Assembly (NCBI GenBank): GCA_902729315.2
Contig: LR746264.1
Span: forward strand, 6,287,878-6,351,877
Source: Spirodela intermedia
Taxonomy: Eukaryota; Streptophyta; Magnoliopsida; Alismatales; Araceae
Direction: 5' to 3'
DNA: 64,000 nt
Shown: positions 1-13,000 of the stretch, piece after piece
Layout: every line of letters begins with the position of its first letter
Position numbering within the stretch: position 1 is the stretch's first letter
The notes under the pieces: generated by a model
Database searches by the model: none
Seen by the model: only the letters and a program-made list of their open reading frames with translations
Told to the model about the DNA's origin: nothing
Made by a program: the position numbers and the translations under genes

Positions 1-1808
1 GAAGAGGGAGGGAAAGCTTCCGTGGGGAGCAGGAAGGAACTGGAGAGTTCGGGATCGAGGTGTGGATTGGTTGGACGGTGAGGGAGGGGAATGATTGCGA
101 GAGATGGCAGGAGGAAGAAGGGGGCAAATGAGGAAGGGAGGGATAGAGTCCATCCAGCAAACCGGCGCCGCACTCGTGGTCGACGTTCGACCACAGACGT
201 GGCAGAAATCTTGGCCGACAATGCAAGAGATTGATGTGGTCTGAGTCCCTCCTATTGCTGATATTTTTTTAGTCCCACGAAATTCGAACACTTATAGTAC
301 ACAAGGTCGGTCCCCTTTGACCACACCGAGCTCCCCTAAATACCTACCTTATTGAGAGAGAGAGAGAGAGAGGGGGGGGAGATCATATTGGGCACTCATA
401 CAGAAATCTTGGTGAAATCCCATGTATTTAGTCCCATGAAATTCAACGTTTGTGGTACCCAAAGTCGTCTTTGACCACGTCGCGACTAGAGGGGCGAGAT
501 AGTTTCGGGCTACTCTTGCATAATTTCTAGTGTTAAAACCATCGTATATTTAGGACTAGTGATAAATATATAATTATTCTAGTTGAAATGGAATAAGTAT
601 ACACCCGTAATCAAATTCTTATGAAAATACAATTTACCCTTTAACATTTATATCGATGCCTTTTTTTCCTTTTGTGGGTGGCTCCCTTGATCCAGAACTC
701 ATGCGCTGACAATAACATGATATGCCCAAGAAAGGAACGAAATTCACGGATGAAATCAGGCCAAAACATTTTCTGATGCACGGATTATCAGTCTATTACG
801 TGTGCATAGCAGTCCATATGGATATACTCGACGATGATGAGACCAACTCTGTAGAATTGTAGTCGAGATGAGGTCACCGCTGTCGAATTGTGCTCCGCAG
901 TCTACGTCGTTTTTTTATTTATTTTTTTCATGTACGAGCTCTCCCTCGTCGCAGAGGTCACAAGGTCCGGGTTCAGAACCTCGGGCAGTGGGGGGAGCAG
1001 GGCGACCATTATAGCTCAAGAACAAGCGCTTCTAGATGATACCAGAATGTTTAAAGAAGTCGTCGCCCTCTTCTTTCGTTCCAATATTATAAGGAGAATA
1101 GTTAAATCTATCACCAAACGATGGCTGGAGAGCCACAAATTTTTATATTTCAGAGGTAATGTGGACAAATTTAGAGATGTATCACCCGTCCAATCTGGGT
1201 GAATATTTCAATGGCCGCTTGCGACTTGCAAGGCAGCACTCGATTATTCGGCGTGCATTCCGTGACGAACTGCCCGCAGGATGGCGGAATCGCACGAGAG
1301 AACGACAGTTTTGAAAGGGAATAGTTGTAGTTAAAATAGATAAGATTACCGATCATAGCAGACATCAGGGAGCAGGTTTACACGCCGGCATGGACGGGAC
1401 GGGCAGCGGAGGAGCGTCCCATCAGGTCAGGTGGCTCCGGTTGGAGACGCAGAGTAAACAAAGGATATACTTCGAGCGAGGTACCCAAGAAATTGACAAA
1501 TTAGAGAGATGGAGCGAGTTGTTGAGGGTGTTGTAAGGACAGGAACAGTCATCGACCAGGTCGCCCTCTGACAACGTCCCTCCTCATACGCGGAACCCAA
1601 GAAAACAGAGACGAGGAAAAGTGGTGTTACGCAATAATCCAGAGAAAAGGCCGAGGCGCACATAGTACTAGATTGCGGAAAGTACAAGATCATCCCTCCG
1701 TCACCACAGTTTCGGCCAGTCTCTGTACAGAACACGCAAGTGAAGGCTGAGGGGGAGATAGAGGGGAGGAGAGGAGAAAGTGAAGGGGAAGAGGAGGAGA
1801 TCGAGTTA
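1..1808. other. Intergenic, no gene supported
   Basis: No reading frame here resembles a known protein or shows convincing exon structure. The stretch holds a short GA microsatellite near 353-372 and two passages with similar wording about 100 bases apart (near 270-310 and 430-470), which suggests a degraded local duplication. A 104-codon open frame at 888-1202 has no recognisable motif. It could include the 3' region of the minus-strand gene at 1809-2162. Confidence 0.4.
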
Positions 1809-2162
1809 TCAGTCGTCGTCGCAATCGACGCGGCAGCGGTGGGATGGGGCGAACCGGAAGTAGAGGAGGAGGAGGATCAGAACCAGGAGGAGACCGACGC
1901 CGACGGGGGAGCCACCGGCGCGGTGTATTGAATCCGGGGAGGTGGACGAGAGTAAATCGGCCAGGCAGTTGATCCTTTCCGAGGAGAGCACGCGGATGAG
2001 GACGATGAGAAAGATCGGGAGAATCAGCAGTACTCCGGGTCCGATGATCTCCGGGATGGATTCGAAGAAGCTGCCTTTCTTGATAATGGAGGATCCTACC
2101 GCCACCAGACCCAGCACCACCGCCAGCAGCACCCCGTGCGGCGCCGCCTTCCCCTCCTCCAT
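1809..2162 (-). CDS. Small conserved plant membrane protein, three hydrophobic segments
   Basis: A single-exon frame of 117 residues. Three hydrophobic segments are visible: about residues 10-28 (GVLLAVVLGLVAVGSSII), 38-60 (IIGPGVLLILPIFLIVLIRV) and 85-103, the last preceded by the motif DSIHRAGGSPVGVG. From memory, this layout (PHGVLLAVV near the start, a central GPGVLLILP segment, then SIHR-GGSPVGV before the last helix and an acidic tail) matches a widespread uncharacterised family of plant proteins of about 110 residues. The start at 2162 is chosen because MEEGKAAPHGV fits that family; the frame stays open for 13 codons further upstream. The C terminus ends in three aspartates. No function is known to me. 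Expected location is a membrane of plastid or endomembrane type, which is inference. Confidence 0.7.
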   Translation of the reverse strand: MEEGKAAPHGVLLAVVLGLVAVGSSIIKKGSFFESIPEIIGPGVLLILPIFLIVLIRVLSSERINCLADLLSSTSPDSIHRAGGSPVGVGLLLVLILLLLYFRFAPSHRCRVDCDDD

Positions 2163-3619
2163 GGCCTGCAACTCTCCTTCTTCACGGTCACCTACCAGCA
2201 CCCTGCAGAGAAATTCCTCGAGCGGCGCGGCGACGCGCTGCTTTTTAAAGGAGAGAGAGAGAGAGAGAGAGGGGTGGGCGTGGGGGGAGGGAGACTAGAA
2301 GTTATCGGGCCTGATGATTGATTCTCTCTGTATGAACTTGGGAAGTTTTAATTTTAGTCGCCATGCATCACATCATAAATATGCTAATTTAAAAATTATT
2401 AGGAGAATATCAATGTATTTCCGACTGGGAGGAGCACCAATAATACGGCGGGGTCACCGAATTTGGCCGTATCAACATTTTCGATTTTATTGGGGAAAAT
2501 TCAAACTTATTATTCTTCGTAATTTAATAATTTTGTGCTTTTTTGCACACGCCGTTGACGTCAAGAAGTCCTCTCTTTGAATTACGTCGCGATTGGCATC
2601 TATTCTATTCTTTGTGTCATTTTTCCCTCCCTATTGTTTAACAGGAATAATTTGACTTTGTTCAATCATATTTTCCCTCGTCGTCACCAATAATTCGAAA
2701 TACATTAAACTGACCAAAAGTGGGTACATTCATGAAACTTATACTATTTGTCTTCAATTATATTTGTTTTAAATAGCAAAAAGACATCGACGATCAACAT
2801 CATCTGAATAAAGTTTGAACTTTCTTTGCAGGTAATTGACTCCTATTTATTTATTTCAATTTTTTTTTTAGAAATGGATTAATTTCACTCTCTTGCTTCA
2901 AAAGTGCAGCAGCAACATTTGGACGGAAGAAACAAGCTTCTGTATCATGCTATCGAAAGGGAGCTTCTTTTTCAAAGCTCGGTAGACCAGGACTGAGATC
3001 CTAGAAGGAAGGGGACGAATCCTGTCCAATTATCCATCCAGTTGTCCACAACCCAAGTTGTCGATAAGGTTTTGACTCTTTTACTGCGGTTGATCTCTTA
3101 GATCCGCAGTTTCTTCCGTCCGGATCGTGAAGACCAACTCCAACAATTGATTTTCTTCGAAATTTATGTCCTCTTCCTCTGCATGTAGAAAAAGGAATAA
3201 ATAAATCAATCAAATTACGAGCCGTCAGCGAGAATTTCATAATTCTGATAAAATTTATATTCTATTTAACTGGGGTCGTTGAGTATCATATATACAAGAA
3301 GGTATTGTTTTCCACGGGGCCATGGTTTCCTAACTCTTAGATCTTAGACTGGTAGCTCACAGCCGTCCCGAAGGCCTCCCTGCAAATAGAATCATCCTAG
3401 TCTTCATGGGGCGGTATTTTCTCCAGAGCTTGGTCAACCATTAAAGAATCTATAATGGTAATAAAGCTTCTTAATTAGGAGCGACAAACTATGTTGTTCA
3501 CCACATCTATTGCATAAGCACTAGTTAAATGAGGTTTAACGTCGTAGAAGGACAGATTGGAGACCCCCGATTCGTCTGAGCTTTGAATCCTGCCAATATC
3601 CTCTGGAGACGGGGCCGTC
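2163..3619. other. Intergenic; promoter side of the minus-strand membrane gene
   Basis: Directly upstream of the minus-strand gene lies a GA run (about 2250-2272) and a GC-rich leader. From about 2340 to 2900 the DNA is AT-rich without coding signal. A minus-strand frame at 3001-3240 has no recognisable motif. Nothing else is supported. Confidence 0.4.
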
Positions 3620-3724
3620 TCCGTTGACTTCCCTACTTGTCTTCCCTCCGCTGTCCTTCAGACGAGCCGCGGAGGAGCAGACGGTGGGCGGTGGTGGCGG
3701 CGGTGGCGAGTGAGTGAGAGGAAG

Positions 3725-4377
3725 ATGGAGGAAGACGACCCAGAGAGGAACAGCGGGAGGGGCTTGCTGAGGGAGAGCCACGCTCTCCTGGTGGCGCCGC
3801 TTCTGGTGCTGGGGGCGGCCATTCCCTTAATATTTCCTGCATTCGCCGCGGCGGCGGCCGACAGCATCGCCGACTCCATCGCCGATCTCGCCGCCATGGC
3901 TGCGAGAAAGGCCACGGAGGAGATTCTCCTTGGGTGGTCGTCATCTCTGTCTTATCTTCCTACTACTACGACTTCGGGCTCGTCAACACCTATCGCGTCT
4001 GCGACTCCGTCTACGACCTCGCCATCACCCGCAACACCGGATTCCTCGACGGCGTCACCATCGCATTTTCAATCTTCTGGTGGCTCCACGACGCCGGCGA
4101 TCCTCTGCTGGCTGCTGCCGGCGGAGGACAGTTGTTCTTGTTCGGCACATATCGATCCTCTGTTTCCTCTGTTCCCTACATTTTTACTCTCTTCCGTGCT
4201 CTACGGTTAACGCCTTCGTTCCTCTCTCTCTCCCCCTCTCTCTCTCTCCCCCTCTCTAGATTTGTAGGAACCCGAGACTTTTATGCCGTACAAATGGCTT
4301 CTAATATTGAATACTTAGCCTTTTGGATGGTTAAACTCTACAACTCAGGGAGATCAATGGTTCTGGTAACTTTCTAG
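3725..4377 (+). pseudogene. A-type small hydrophobic protein gene, copy 1, frameshifted
   Basis: The frame opens with MEEDDPERNSG, a leucine/alanine-rich hydrophobic segment (about residues 19-45), and an alanine/isoleucine/aspartate helix with the motif DSIADSIADLAA. Aligned with the B-type genes, about 14 bases are missing near 3925-3935, where B genes have the stretch coding for GRIKPW. After the gap the homologous sequence (VVVISVLSSYYYDFGLVNT) continues in another frame to 4377, well past the normal end. The original frame continues as nonsense to 4210. I read it as a decayed relative of the B-type gene. A short intron hiding the shift is possible, but I see no convincing splice sites. 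Confidence 0.55.
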
Positions 4378-4559
4378 ATTTGATTCCAGGTCACAAAACT
4401 TCCAAATCTTGCCTCCGCGCCCCCTTCCCCCAAAAAAGGGCCATTACTTGGCAGACGTTCAAACTCCAATGAGATCGATTCCTAAGGTCAAGAACTCATA
4501 TTTCTAAACAGGCGCAGTCGTCCCAAGATCACCACCAACACTGTACATTGTACCTGTTC

Positions 4560-4900
4560 TCTCTCTATCTCCTTTTGCTGGCCCATTCCTCACATGGGCC
4601 CGCCCAAAGCCCATTTAGAGGGTTTTTTTGTTTTTTTCAAGGCCCAGCTTAGGGGCCGGCACGTTGACTCCCTCGTTCAAGTTCATTGGTCCCGCGAAGT
4701 CCTTTGACATTCTACTTAGCCGCGAGCAAAACGGTTTTCCTTTTTCAAGGACTAGCTCAGGGTATTCCCTCGAATCAAATCCGTCACGTTCACTCCACCT
4801 TCAATTACACTGGTCCTAAGCTGGGCCAGCTAGAAACGAACAAAAACTCTTTTTTTTCTTCCAAGGCCCAGCTCGGGGGCTTCCCTGGGGTCCTATCAGC
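4560..4900 (+). promoter_or_regulatory. GGCCCA/TGGGCC-rich block upstream of B-type gene, unit 1
   Basis: Several site II-like motifs (TGGGCC or GGCCCA, and GCCCA) cluster here: CATGGGCCCGCCC, AAAGCCCATTT, AAGGCCCAGCTTAG and AAGGCCCAGCTCGG. Versions of this block sit about 600-650 bases upstream of each intact B gene (14870-14910 and 21530-21590). Site II motifs are established promoter elements of plant growth-related genes. A promoter role here is inference, because the block also lies just downstream of the decayed A gene. Confidence 0.35.
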
Positions 4901-5099
4901 GCGCTGACTCCCCCTTAAAGTGCATTGGTTTCCAGGACAGAAGCGACCAAGGACAGAAGGATAATTTATCAACATATATCGTCATTATTCGCAAAATCAA
5001 CCTACATTTTACCACAAGTGTGCAAGTTCTTAATGGGTTAGATTATTCTGTGATTTTTTTTAAAGTGCGGAGAAAATAAATATTCAGGGATTTTCGATG

Positions 5100-5424
5100 G
5101 TGAAAAAATCTTGTTACTTAGCTCACGGGATGCGATCAACCCGCCGAGTGGGGCGCTCATCCGGACTGCGGAATGATTGGACTTCAGGTGAGGTAGTTGA
5201 ACATTATTATTCAAAGGCAGAGTAAAATAAGAGAGAAGGGGGCTCACTTGGAGGCCCCCTAATTCTCATGAATTTTACTGCTTCCGTCGACTGGTCCCCG
5301 CAACGGTTCGTCCTTGTCTTGGTCCCCAGTCTCCCCTCGCTTCTCCGTGGTTTGGAAGTGGTGTGCCCTTTGTCTCTCGGTAGACCAGATAGGGGGCCGG
5401 GGCGCACACCGGCGGCAGAGAGGG
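5100..5424 (+). promoter_or_regulatory. Conserved promoter/leader of B-type gene, copy 1
   Basis: The segment with GGGATGCGATCAACCCGCCG, followed by a TATTATTATT-like AT block and a TGAGTAAAATAAG-like motif, is kept upstream of all three B genes (5120-5235, 15200-15300, 21880-21975). It lies 190-330 bases before the start codon. The AT block may act as the TATA region. After it comes a transcribed-looking leader with the phrase GAATCTCAAGTGAAGATGAA in copies 2 and 3. No transcription evidence is available. Confidence 0.4.
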
Positions 5425-5874
5425 ATGGAGGAAGGCGAACCAAAGAGCGGCGGCGGGTGGGTCGCAATGTGGGAGACGCCCCTGCAAATGCTGGGGCTGA
5501 TCGTGTTACTGGCGATAGTCCTCTCCTTGCTCTTACCGACCATCCCCAAGGCCATCTTCGATGCCGTTGTCGACAGTGTCGCCGACCTCGCCGCCGATCT
5601 CGCCTACATGGCCCTCATGAAGTTCATCCAGGAGTTATTCGTGAGAATAAAAACATGGGTGGTCGTCTTCGCGGTTGTATCCTCCTACTACTCTGGATTC
5701 GCCTTTTTCTTCGTCTACGACCTCTGCGTCATCATCTACGAATTCTTTTTTTCCGACTTCGGGCTCATCAACACCTTGCAGCTATTATATTCAATGTACG
5801 ACTTGATCTCCGACAATGCCCATCCCACGGCGTCTAAAGTGATGCGGGCAATTGTTTTCGTCGTCAAGAAATAG
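5425..5874 (+). CDS. B-type small hydrophobic protein, copy 1 (unknown family)
   Basis: An intact single-exon frame of 149 residues. The order is: acidic N terminus (MEEGEPKSGGG); a strong membrane segment at about 19-41 (PLQMLGLIVLLAIVLSLLLP); a helix rich in Ala, Val and Asp (AIFDAVVDSVADLAADLAY); a basic/aromatic stretch ending IKTW; a second hydrophobic segment from about 78 (VVVFAVVSSYYSGFAFFF); the motif FSDFG at about 109-113; and a hydrophobic tail ending VVKK. There is no signal peptide cleavage motif. I do not recognise the family. Copies 2 and 3 conserve residues 19-75 very strongly, while the C-terminal half varies. The start is chosen because MEE(G/D)EP(K/E) occurs at the same place in all copies. 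Role unknown; insertion in a membrane as two or three helices is inference. Confidence 0.65.
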   Translation: MEEGEPKSGGGWVAMWETPLQMLGLIVLLAIVLSLLLPTIPKAIFDAVVDSVADLAADLAYMALMKFIQELFVRIKTWVVVFAVVSSYYSGFAFFFVYDLCVIIYEFFFSDFGLINTLQLLYSMYDLISDNAHPTASKVMRAIVFVVKK

Positions 5875-6933
5875 CGACACTTTCCTCTCTTCCTCTGATT
5901 CTTACTCTTCTCTTTCCATTCCGGCCACCAATACCATCTTGCTCGCATATGGACTGCACCCTCTCCCTCCCTCTGCGTCTCTCTCTCTCTCTCTCGCTGT
6001 ATCGTCAGATGCCATGCAGAAGAGACGGAGATTTTGCAGACTCATTCCCTTAGCCGGAGAAGAGACGGAGGCGCCGACGTGGACGGCAGTCCGCACCGGA
6101 TCGTTTTGTTAACGCAAATGGGGAGTGGGGCTCGCAGTGCGCACTTAATAGCCTCCAGCTGGGGTGGAATCCGCAATGAGTGTCACCTGGTAGATGAAGA
6201 AGACGACAAGGAAGACATGTCGATTAGGCATTTATGAGTCGAAACTTCGGGCCAGCGCTGGAAAAAGTGGGGCCTGCCCTTCCTGCCGTCAGACCTCCGC
6301 GGTAGCTACCTCGTTCGGCTGTTGGATTGAGATCTCAATTTCCTTCTCTCTGACCAAGATAAAACCCCGTCGGCGGCACTGGAATTCCTGCCAGCTCCGG
6401 TGGGCATCGTCACCGGTCGGCCCCATTCTCGTCTCGTCTCGTCTGATCCCTGCCAGAGCCGCGTCTACCGGTGAGGACCCTGACAGAAGAGAGTGATCAG
6501 GATCACTCCCCTCGACGGCGGCCGGCTCCGACGAGAAGCGGCAGTCGGAAAGCAGACCCATACCTCTACTCGTTTCATTCCATTTGTTATTTCACTTGTT
6601 TGCCCACTCAAAAGCCTACTCAAAGAAGGAACCTTATGTGGATTGTCTTATTCCAATAAGATACGGGAAAGAAGCTCGTGAATTGTCACAAATGCTTCCG
6701 AGGAGGCTTCCTCTTCCGTGGACCTGAGAATCCTACGCAAACCTCAACGTCGTCAGTGGATAAGCAAAATGCATGATCCAAAACCAGCCTCACCAGTAAT
6801 TTAAGGAGCACGTGGGAAGGCCTGCTCGGATCTACCCATGCTTGCAACCTATTCCCTTCCTGTCTTCCCTCCGTTGTCCTTCAGACGCGCTGCGGAGAAA
6901 CTGTCGAGGGCGGCTCCGGGGAGGAAGAGGAAG

Positions 6934-7174
6934 ATGGAGGAACAACGGGCGCTGAGGGAGAGCCACGCTCAGCTGGTGGCGCTGCTCCTGGTGCTGGTGA
7001 CGTCATTGCCGATCTCACCACCAAGGCTGCCAGAAAGATCGAGGAGATGCTCAACCAGATATACCCGTGAGTGGTCATCATCCCCGTCTTATCTTCCTAC
7101 TGAGACGATGGGTTCATCAACACCTTTTGCATATGTGACGCCGCATAACACCTTGTAGTCACCTCCAACATCAT
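6934..7174 (+). pseudogene. A-type gene, copy 2, 5' part, cut by a copia insertion
   Basis: The start MEEQRALRESHAQLVALLLVL matches A copy 1 (LRESHALLVAPLLVL). An internal deletion then removes most of the alanine-rich helix. The matching downstream text (TCTTATCTTCCTACT and TCATCAACACCTTTTGC) is out of frame. Homology stops at about 7174, where a retroelement begins, and resumes at 14342 with sequence matching 4035-4200 of copy 1. The gene is doubly disabled. Confidence 0.65.
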
Positions 7175-7696
7175 TGTGACGAAGGGGTTCTGAAAAATTA
7201 TTGTTCAAACAAAATCTAATATGGTAGAAATTGGATATCGATAATAAATGAGTGGCTGTGCAAATCACTAAAATAAACCACAAAGATAACATATGCCAAA
7301 ACACATAACTAATGTAAAATGTATTTTACTTTGTAAGAGAATACATGCGTCAACACCACATAATATTGTTAACCTCAAATTGATGAAAAAGTTGGATATA
7401 AATCAACTTATAAAGTTATCCACTAAATAATACATTATTTTCCTAGTTTAGAAAAAATCTCTTACATCTACATTAAGAACAGCATAGACTAAAGTGGAAA
7501 AAGTCTTACCTCTTTCTTTTTATCAAAGCATAATCTCCACCTTGAAGTAGTTGCATCTTTCTTCCACAGAGCTATTGGAGCTTTTTCATTTTTCCAAATG
7601 CCTTTCTCATAATAATGTGTTTAAAAAAGGTAAAAAGTAATTTTCCCCTTTTCTGACTGTTTTTTATTATTTCTTGCCCACTAATTTGGGTATTCA
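7175..7696 (-). repeat. 3' long terminal repeat of the copia element
   Basis: It matches 13699-14341 along its length with many substitutions and small gaps. Shared landmarks are the passage around GGATATCGATAATAAATGAGTGGCTG, the CTCAAATTGATG / CTCAAGTTGATG passage, the GAGCTATTGGAGCT / GAGCTACTAGAGCT passage and TGCCTTTCTCATA. The shorter length (522 against 643 bases) reflects deletions. The divergence indicates an old insertion. Confidence 0.65.
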
Positions 7697-10021
7697 ATAA
7701 GAGCATTCTCTAACTCTAACTTGTCAAACTATCTGCAAAACATAATAAACAGATATATTTCTTAAATAAGTAAATTCCCGTCCAAGTCTTCAGTTAGCAT
7801 GATAAAAAAAATCATTTTTTTAATGATGAAATTTAATTATTATTAAAGACAAGCACAAATTATTAGAGAATAAAACATGACATTCAAGTTTGTAATTCTT
7901 AATAAATGTAATACTTAGACTTATGATCAAGTTTGGTCCACTTATTATCAAATAACAAAATATAAGCATGACATTCAAATATGTGTGGATTAAAATAAAC
8001 TACTATTTTTTCAAACTAAACACTTTCTAGTATCTTGAGTCTCAATGGTGTAGAACAATCAATTTATCAAATGACATGGTGTAAGCAAGTTCAGCCAAAA
8101 ATTACTTAGAAAGACATAAAAATAATCTCATGTAATACGCTCTCTCAAATAATGTATTATTTGTCCATTTAGTTATCCTATTTTGTTGTGCTGTTTTTAG
8201 AATGGTCGAATGTTAAATTATGTCTTTCTTCAAATATAAAATTTCAAACACTTTTAAACATATCACTAACATTATTAATATGTAACTTCTTAATTTGTTT
8301 ATAAATTAGAAAGTCATACAAAATAAAATAGTGTGTTAACATGTATGGACCAAAATCACTTAAAAATTCAAATAAATAATCTCAAGTAGTGAGCTCTCTC
8401 AAATAGTATATTATTCATCCAATCATTACTCAATTTGTTTTTGCATTGTTTATAGAATAGTCAAATAATGAATTCTGTTTTTCTTCAAATATAAAGTTTC
8501 AAACACTTTTGAAACATACTCACTACCATTATTGATATTTAAGTTCTTCATTTTTGTGCTGGTTTATTTCTCAACTTAAGCCATTGAAAGTTTGAAAGTA
8601 TCAAACACCACTAATTTGTGTTTTAAAAATTAAACTAAAAAAAAATATTTTACAAAAATCATTGATAAAAAGTAATGAAATATATAACTTCTTTCAATGA
8701 AGTAATCAGAGATACACCATAAACATCTGAATTAACATAATCAATAACATTTTTACTTCCTTTAGTATAAATAACAAATTTTAGAATACTATATCTTAAA
8801 AAAATTCATTATGTTGTGATGTTCTAGGATCAGTCATATGAGGAAGGGTCAGATGTTATTATTATACAATAAAAAATTGGTCAAATACTATATCTTACAT
8901 AATTAATTTATGCAAATCTTATATCATCACTAGGGTTTTTTGGTCCTTAGATTGAGTACTTGACCATGGCCATTGTTCCCCTTAGTCTTCAAGAATGGCT
9001 CCAAGAAAATGAGAACTCCTTCAATGCCATCTCTAAAAAGGCTCTCCCCACATGAACAAGTACAATTCACTGACTACTCTCTATACTTTCCTACAAAAAC
9101 CATGTTTGGTAACAAGTGTTTTGATCTCTTCTTCCTCATCTTCATGCTCAATAATGTTATTTTTGAATAGAACAATGAAATGAAACCCAAGATGACAATC
9201 TTCTTTCTCTACTACTCTTATGTGGAAGCCTTGATTCTTCCCAACAAAGTTTTCTTCTAAGGTGGCAGATGACAACGACGATCCATTACGTTGTTGTCGA
9301 GTAAAAAGGAGGGTAGTGAGACTCAATCAAAGTGTCTTCTCGGAAGCTGGTAAGATCGTGATCGTGTGCCTTTCTCATAATCTTCCTTGTTTCTTTTGAA
9401 TCATGTATCAATGCCCCAAAAAAATAAAATTATACCAATAATATAAGATTTTAATAAATCAATTTTGTAAGATATTGTACTCTTGACCAATTTTTTACTG
9501 TGCAACAATCACATTTGTCTCTTGCTTTAATGATTGATCCTAGAATGCCTGAAGATAATGAAATTTTTATTTTTTGAGTGGGATGCAGCAGTTGTGTCAT
9601 CAAGTATAGTTGTCATATACAACTTATATAGTGACTTAACCTATTTCTTTTCGTAATAATCAAAATACTTTTTGATTTTTGAAAAATTATTACCATTGAT
9701 ATAAATATAGTCATTTGCATCAATTATTTCTATAGAGATAAATCATTTCTGAAATATAATGCATGTCTTACATCTATTTAAAAGATAATTAGTATATCAA
9801 ATATCTTAGTTTTTATGGTTTTTATCTCAAAAGATATGCATATATATTATAGATTATCATTTTTTAATTCAATCATGAGATTTGTATGTGACAATTCAAT
9901 CTTGAAATATACTTATGAAATAGGAACAACCTGAATCAAGAATCTATCGTTGGGAATAATATAAACTTGTAAAGATTGATAGAATATCTCTATGTGCTTT
10001 TGAATCAAATGCGACACTAAC

Positions 10022-13000
10022 TTTATTTCTCAGTTGATTTTTATTCAGTATGTTGGGATATTGTCAAAACAAATTTAGTTCTTGCCATCAAAGAATTCTT
10101 CTACCATAAAGTCTTCCCACAGAGTTGAAAAGCCACATTTACTGCACTCATACCAAAGGTGATCAACTCAACTTATTTTAGAGACTTTCGGCTCATTAGT
10201 CTCTATAATGTGTGTTATAAGGTTGTATCTAAAATCATTACACCACGATTGAGTGCTTTTCTTGATAGACTCATATATCTAGAAAAGTGTGAATTTATCA
10301 AGAGATGACACATTCATGATAACAATATGTTAATTCACAAACTAGTATAATTCCTTGACTAGGACATTTATGGTTTCAATGTCATCATCAAACTAGACAT
10401 AGAAAAGGCTTTTTAATAAGATTAAGTAATTTTTTTTGTCAAAATGTTTCGACGTTGTAGATTCACTGACGAACTCATTGACTTAGCCGATGCATGTGTT
10501 AGGGAGAACCACTTCTTTTTACTGGTGAATGACACTTCCACACTTTTTTTCACAGCCACGTAAGAATTATGGTAAGGTGATCCTCTATCACCTACTCTCT
10601 TCATATTGGTTGAAGAAGTCTTTAGTTAAATATTCTCCTAAGCACTACCACATGAGCTTATCTAACCATATCATTCGAAGAGGAGTTGTCAGATCATATA
10701 CCATTCTTTATTTATTGATGACATAATATTTTTCATTGACGGATACAAAACATTCATCAAGGGACTCATGACTATCATCTTTAGTTATGAGCGGGTCTCA
10801 TGTTAACTTGTTAACGCTTCAAAGAACAACTTTATGTTAGCATCTTCTACTACTATTAACACCATATGACACATATATAACCTAATAGGGTTCTTACATG
10901 GTCATCTACTTTTTGATTACCTTGGATGTCTCATCTTTTTTGGACGTACTTAGGTTTATTATTTTGATTCTCTTTTGTGTAAGTTGAAGAAGAAACTTGA
11001 CGGATGTTAGTTTCAGCCTCTATCCTTAAGGGATTGCATCTAATTGCTATGCTATGTCCTCATAAGTATACTTTTGCACCTACTTGTGGTACATGAGGTA
11101 GTAGACATCATCTTACGATATGTGAGATAGATATGTACCTCCTTCTTATGGGATGGTCAACTCGACAGATGTCATCACTATCAATTTTTCAGGAAAAAGT
11201 ATGTCTAGGGATTAAACACCTCGAGAACATCATCGACATATTTCAGAAGAAACTCGTATCGTGAATGAAGATGATAAGATCACCCTTAGAGACTTTTGTG
11301 TTGGCCAAATATGACAATTGAGCTAGTCAATTAGCCGACATAAAAGAAGAAAAGTAATGGGCAGATTGACAAAGATATTGGTTGTAGATGATACCTTTAA
11401 TCTAGTGACGAGTGAGACGAAGCACTATTAGTACTTAGTATGACACTTGATTCACGAATACCCCCTTGGCCTCCTTTACCCCCTTTATGTTGTCTTGATC
11501 TCATCTTATGGTGGCTCAACTTCTCAATAGAGATACTAATGTGCTCTTCAAGAAGTATAAACTCTTATTAGATTTACTATTAGAGATCTCATTAATAGAG
11601 TTAGGCCTTAGTGATGATCAACCCATCTAAATTTTCACCCTAGATGTGAATTTCTCTTATAGTGCTTCTTGAAACTATTTTAGAAATCATTCCTCAAAGT
11701 AGTTTTAGGGAAATCTCATTTAGCACTTTGCTATCGTACCTTGAGTCTCTTTTTTTATATAGAAATTAATACATTATAGAATTCCTATAAATGATTGTAT
11801 ACTCATCATAAGTATAACATTTGTTCTAAGTGTCATTATTATCTCACCACTTTAAGTAGCGAAACTATGGGCCACTTATTTTCTCATAGTGTCGTTACTA
11901 TAGAATGTTGGAACCAACTCTTAATAAATTGATCCTCAATATTTCATCCTTCTCCATCTCTTACACCCTAGAAATTTTTAAGAGTGTCTTTGATTCATCG
12001 TAGAATTTTAAGGGCAGCCCTTACCTACAAATTTTCATAGCATACATGTTATGAGAGATATGAAAGGAATTTTTTTTTCTTATTTTGCATATCAGTCAAT
12101 ATGCGCCCAAGAAATCATGAGACATGTCACACAATGGCTATGAAGTACCTATCCTTTGGTCTTGACAGCAGCGACATGCTCGGCCTCTATTTGTGAGGCC
12201 CTTGGGACTTGGGAAGTCCAAGTCACATGTACATGCATAGAGATTTCCTCTTGGTTCATCCAATTGAGACTGCCGCTGCTTAAATGCTTGAAGTTGAATG
12301 TTGACGAAGCAGCTCGAAGGAACCTTAGACTTGTAGGAAGAGGAGGCATCCTATCGAATCTTATGGGGAGTATTTTCTTTACCTTCTCTTATTTTTATAA
12401 TATTCAAACTAACACCGCAGTAGAGGCTATGGTGATACGTGACGGTTTGCTCGTCTATGAAGAATCCAATCTCTACGATATCATCATAGAATCTGACTCA
12501 CGAGTGCTTGTTCAGATGTCACGTGCAGGTTCTTATTCTCATTAGCAGCTCAAAAGTACTTGGTCAGACATCATGTGCTGTAGAGGGAGGGTCAACATCA
12601 TTACACATTAGCTACATGAAGGAAATCATATGGCAGACGCACTCACTACACATGCCATATGTATCCATTTGTGCTATGTATTTTTCTCTTGGTAGGAAAT
12701 GCTAGTCAAAGTTTGAGATTGACATCATTTGGAGTAGATCGGCATGCCAACACTTTGTATACGGCAAACATGTATACTTGTCGCCTTTCAACAATAGTAG
12801 ATCACTTGGGGCAACTCCTAGTCAACACATGACATGGCGCGTGATGCATTGTCAATAGAAAGCTATCCCTGCACTATGAATGGGAGGAGATTCTAACATC
12901 TTGAGCCAAGATGATCAACATTGATCCTGTCTACCACTTCACCTTTCATTTACCCCTTTTTATAGAGAGATTTCTCTTGTTACCTCTAGTTCTCATGTAT

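Larger units (their letters stand above)
3620..6860 (+). repeat. Tandem unit 1 of a three-unit segmental array (A gene, B gene, segment X)
   Basis: The order here is A-type reading frame (3725 on), its 3' region (to about 4960), B-type promoter and gene (5100-5874), a CT-rich 3' region (5875-6240) and segment X (about 6330-6860). The same order and closely similar sequence recur at 6861-7174 joined to 14342-16870 (unit 2), and at 21235-23010 joined to 31027-31510 (unit 3). Landmarks shared by all units: the wording around GGCCCA-rich blocks (4590-4640, 14870-14910, 21530-21590), the block with GGGATGCGATCAACCC (near 5127, 15217, 21896), and the segment with CAAAATGCATGATCCAAAAC (near 6765, 16768; one change near 31408). 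Confidence 0.8.

Noticed and set aside
888-1202. Open frame of 104 codons near the left end
   Set aside because: No recognisable domain, no splice context, and only one weak hydrophobic stretch from T-rich DNA.
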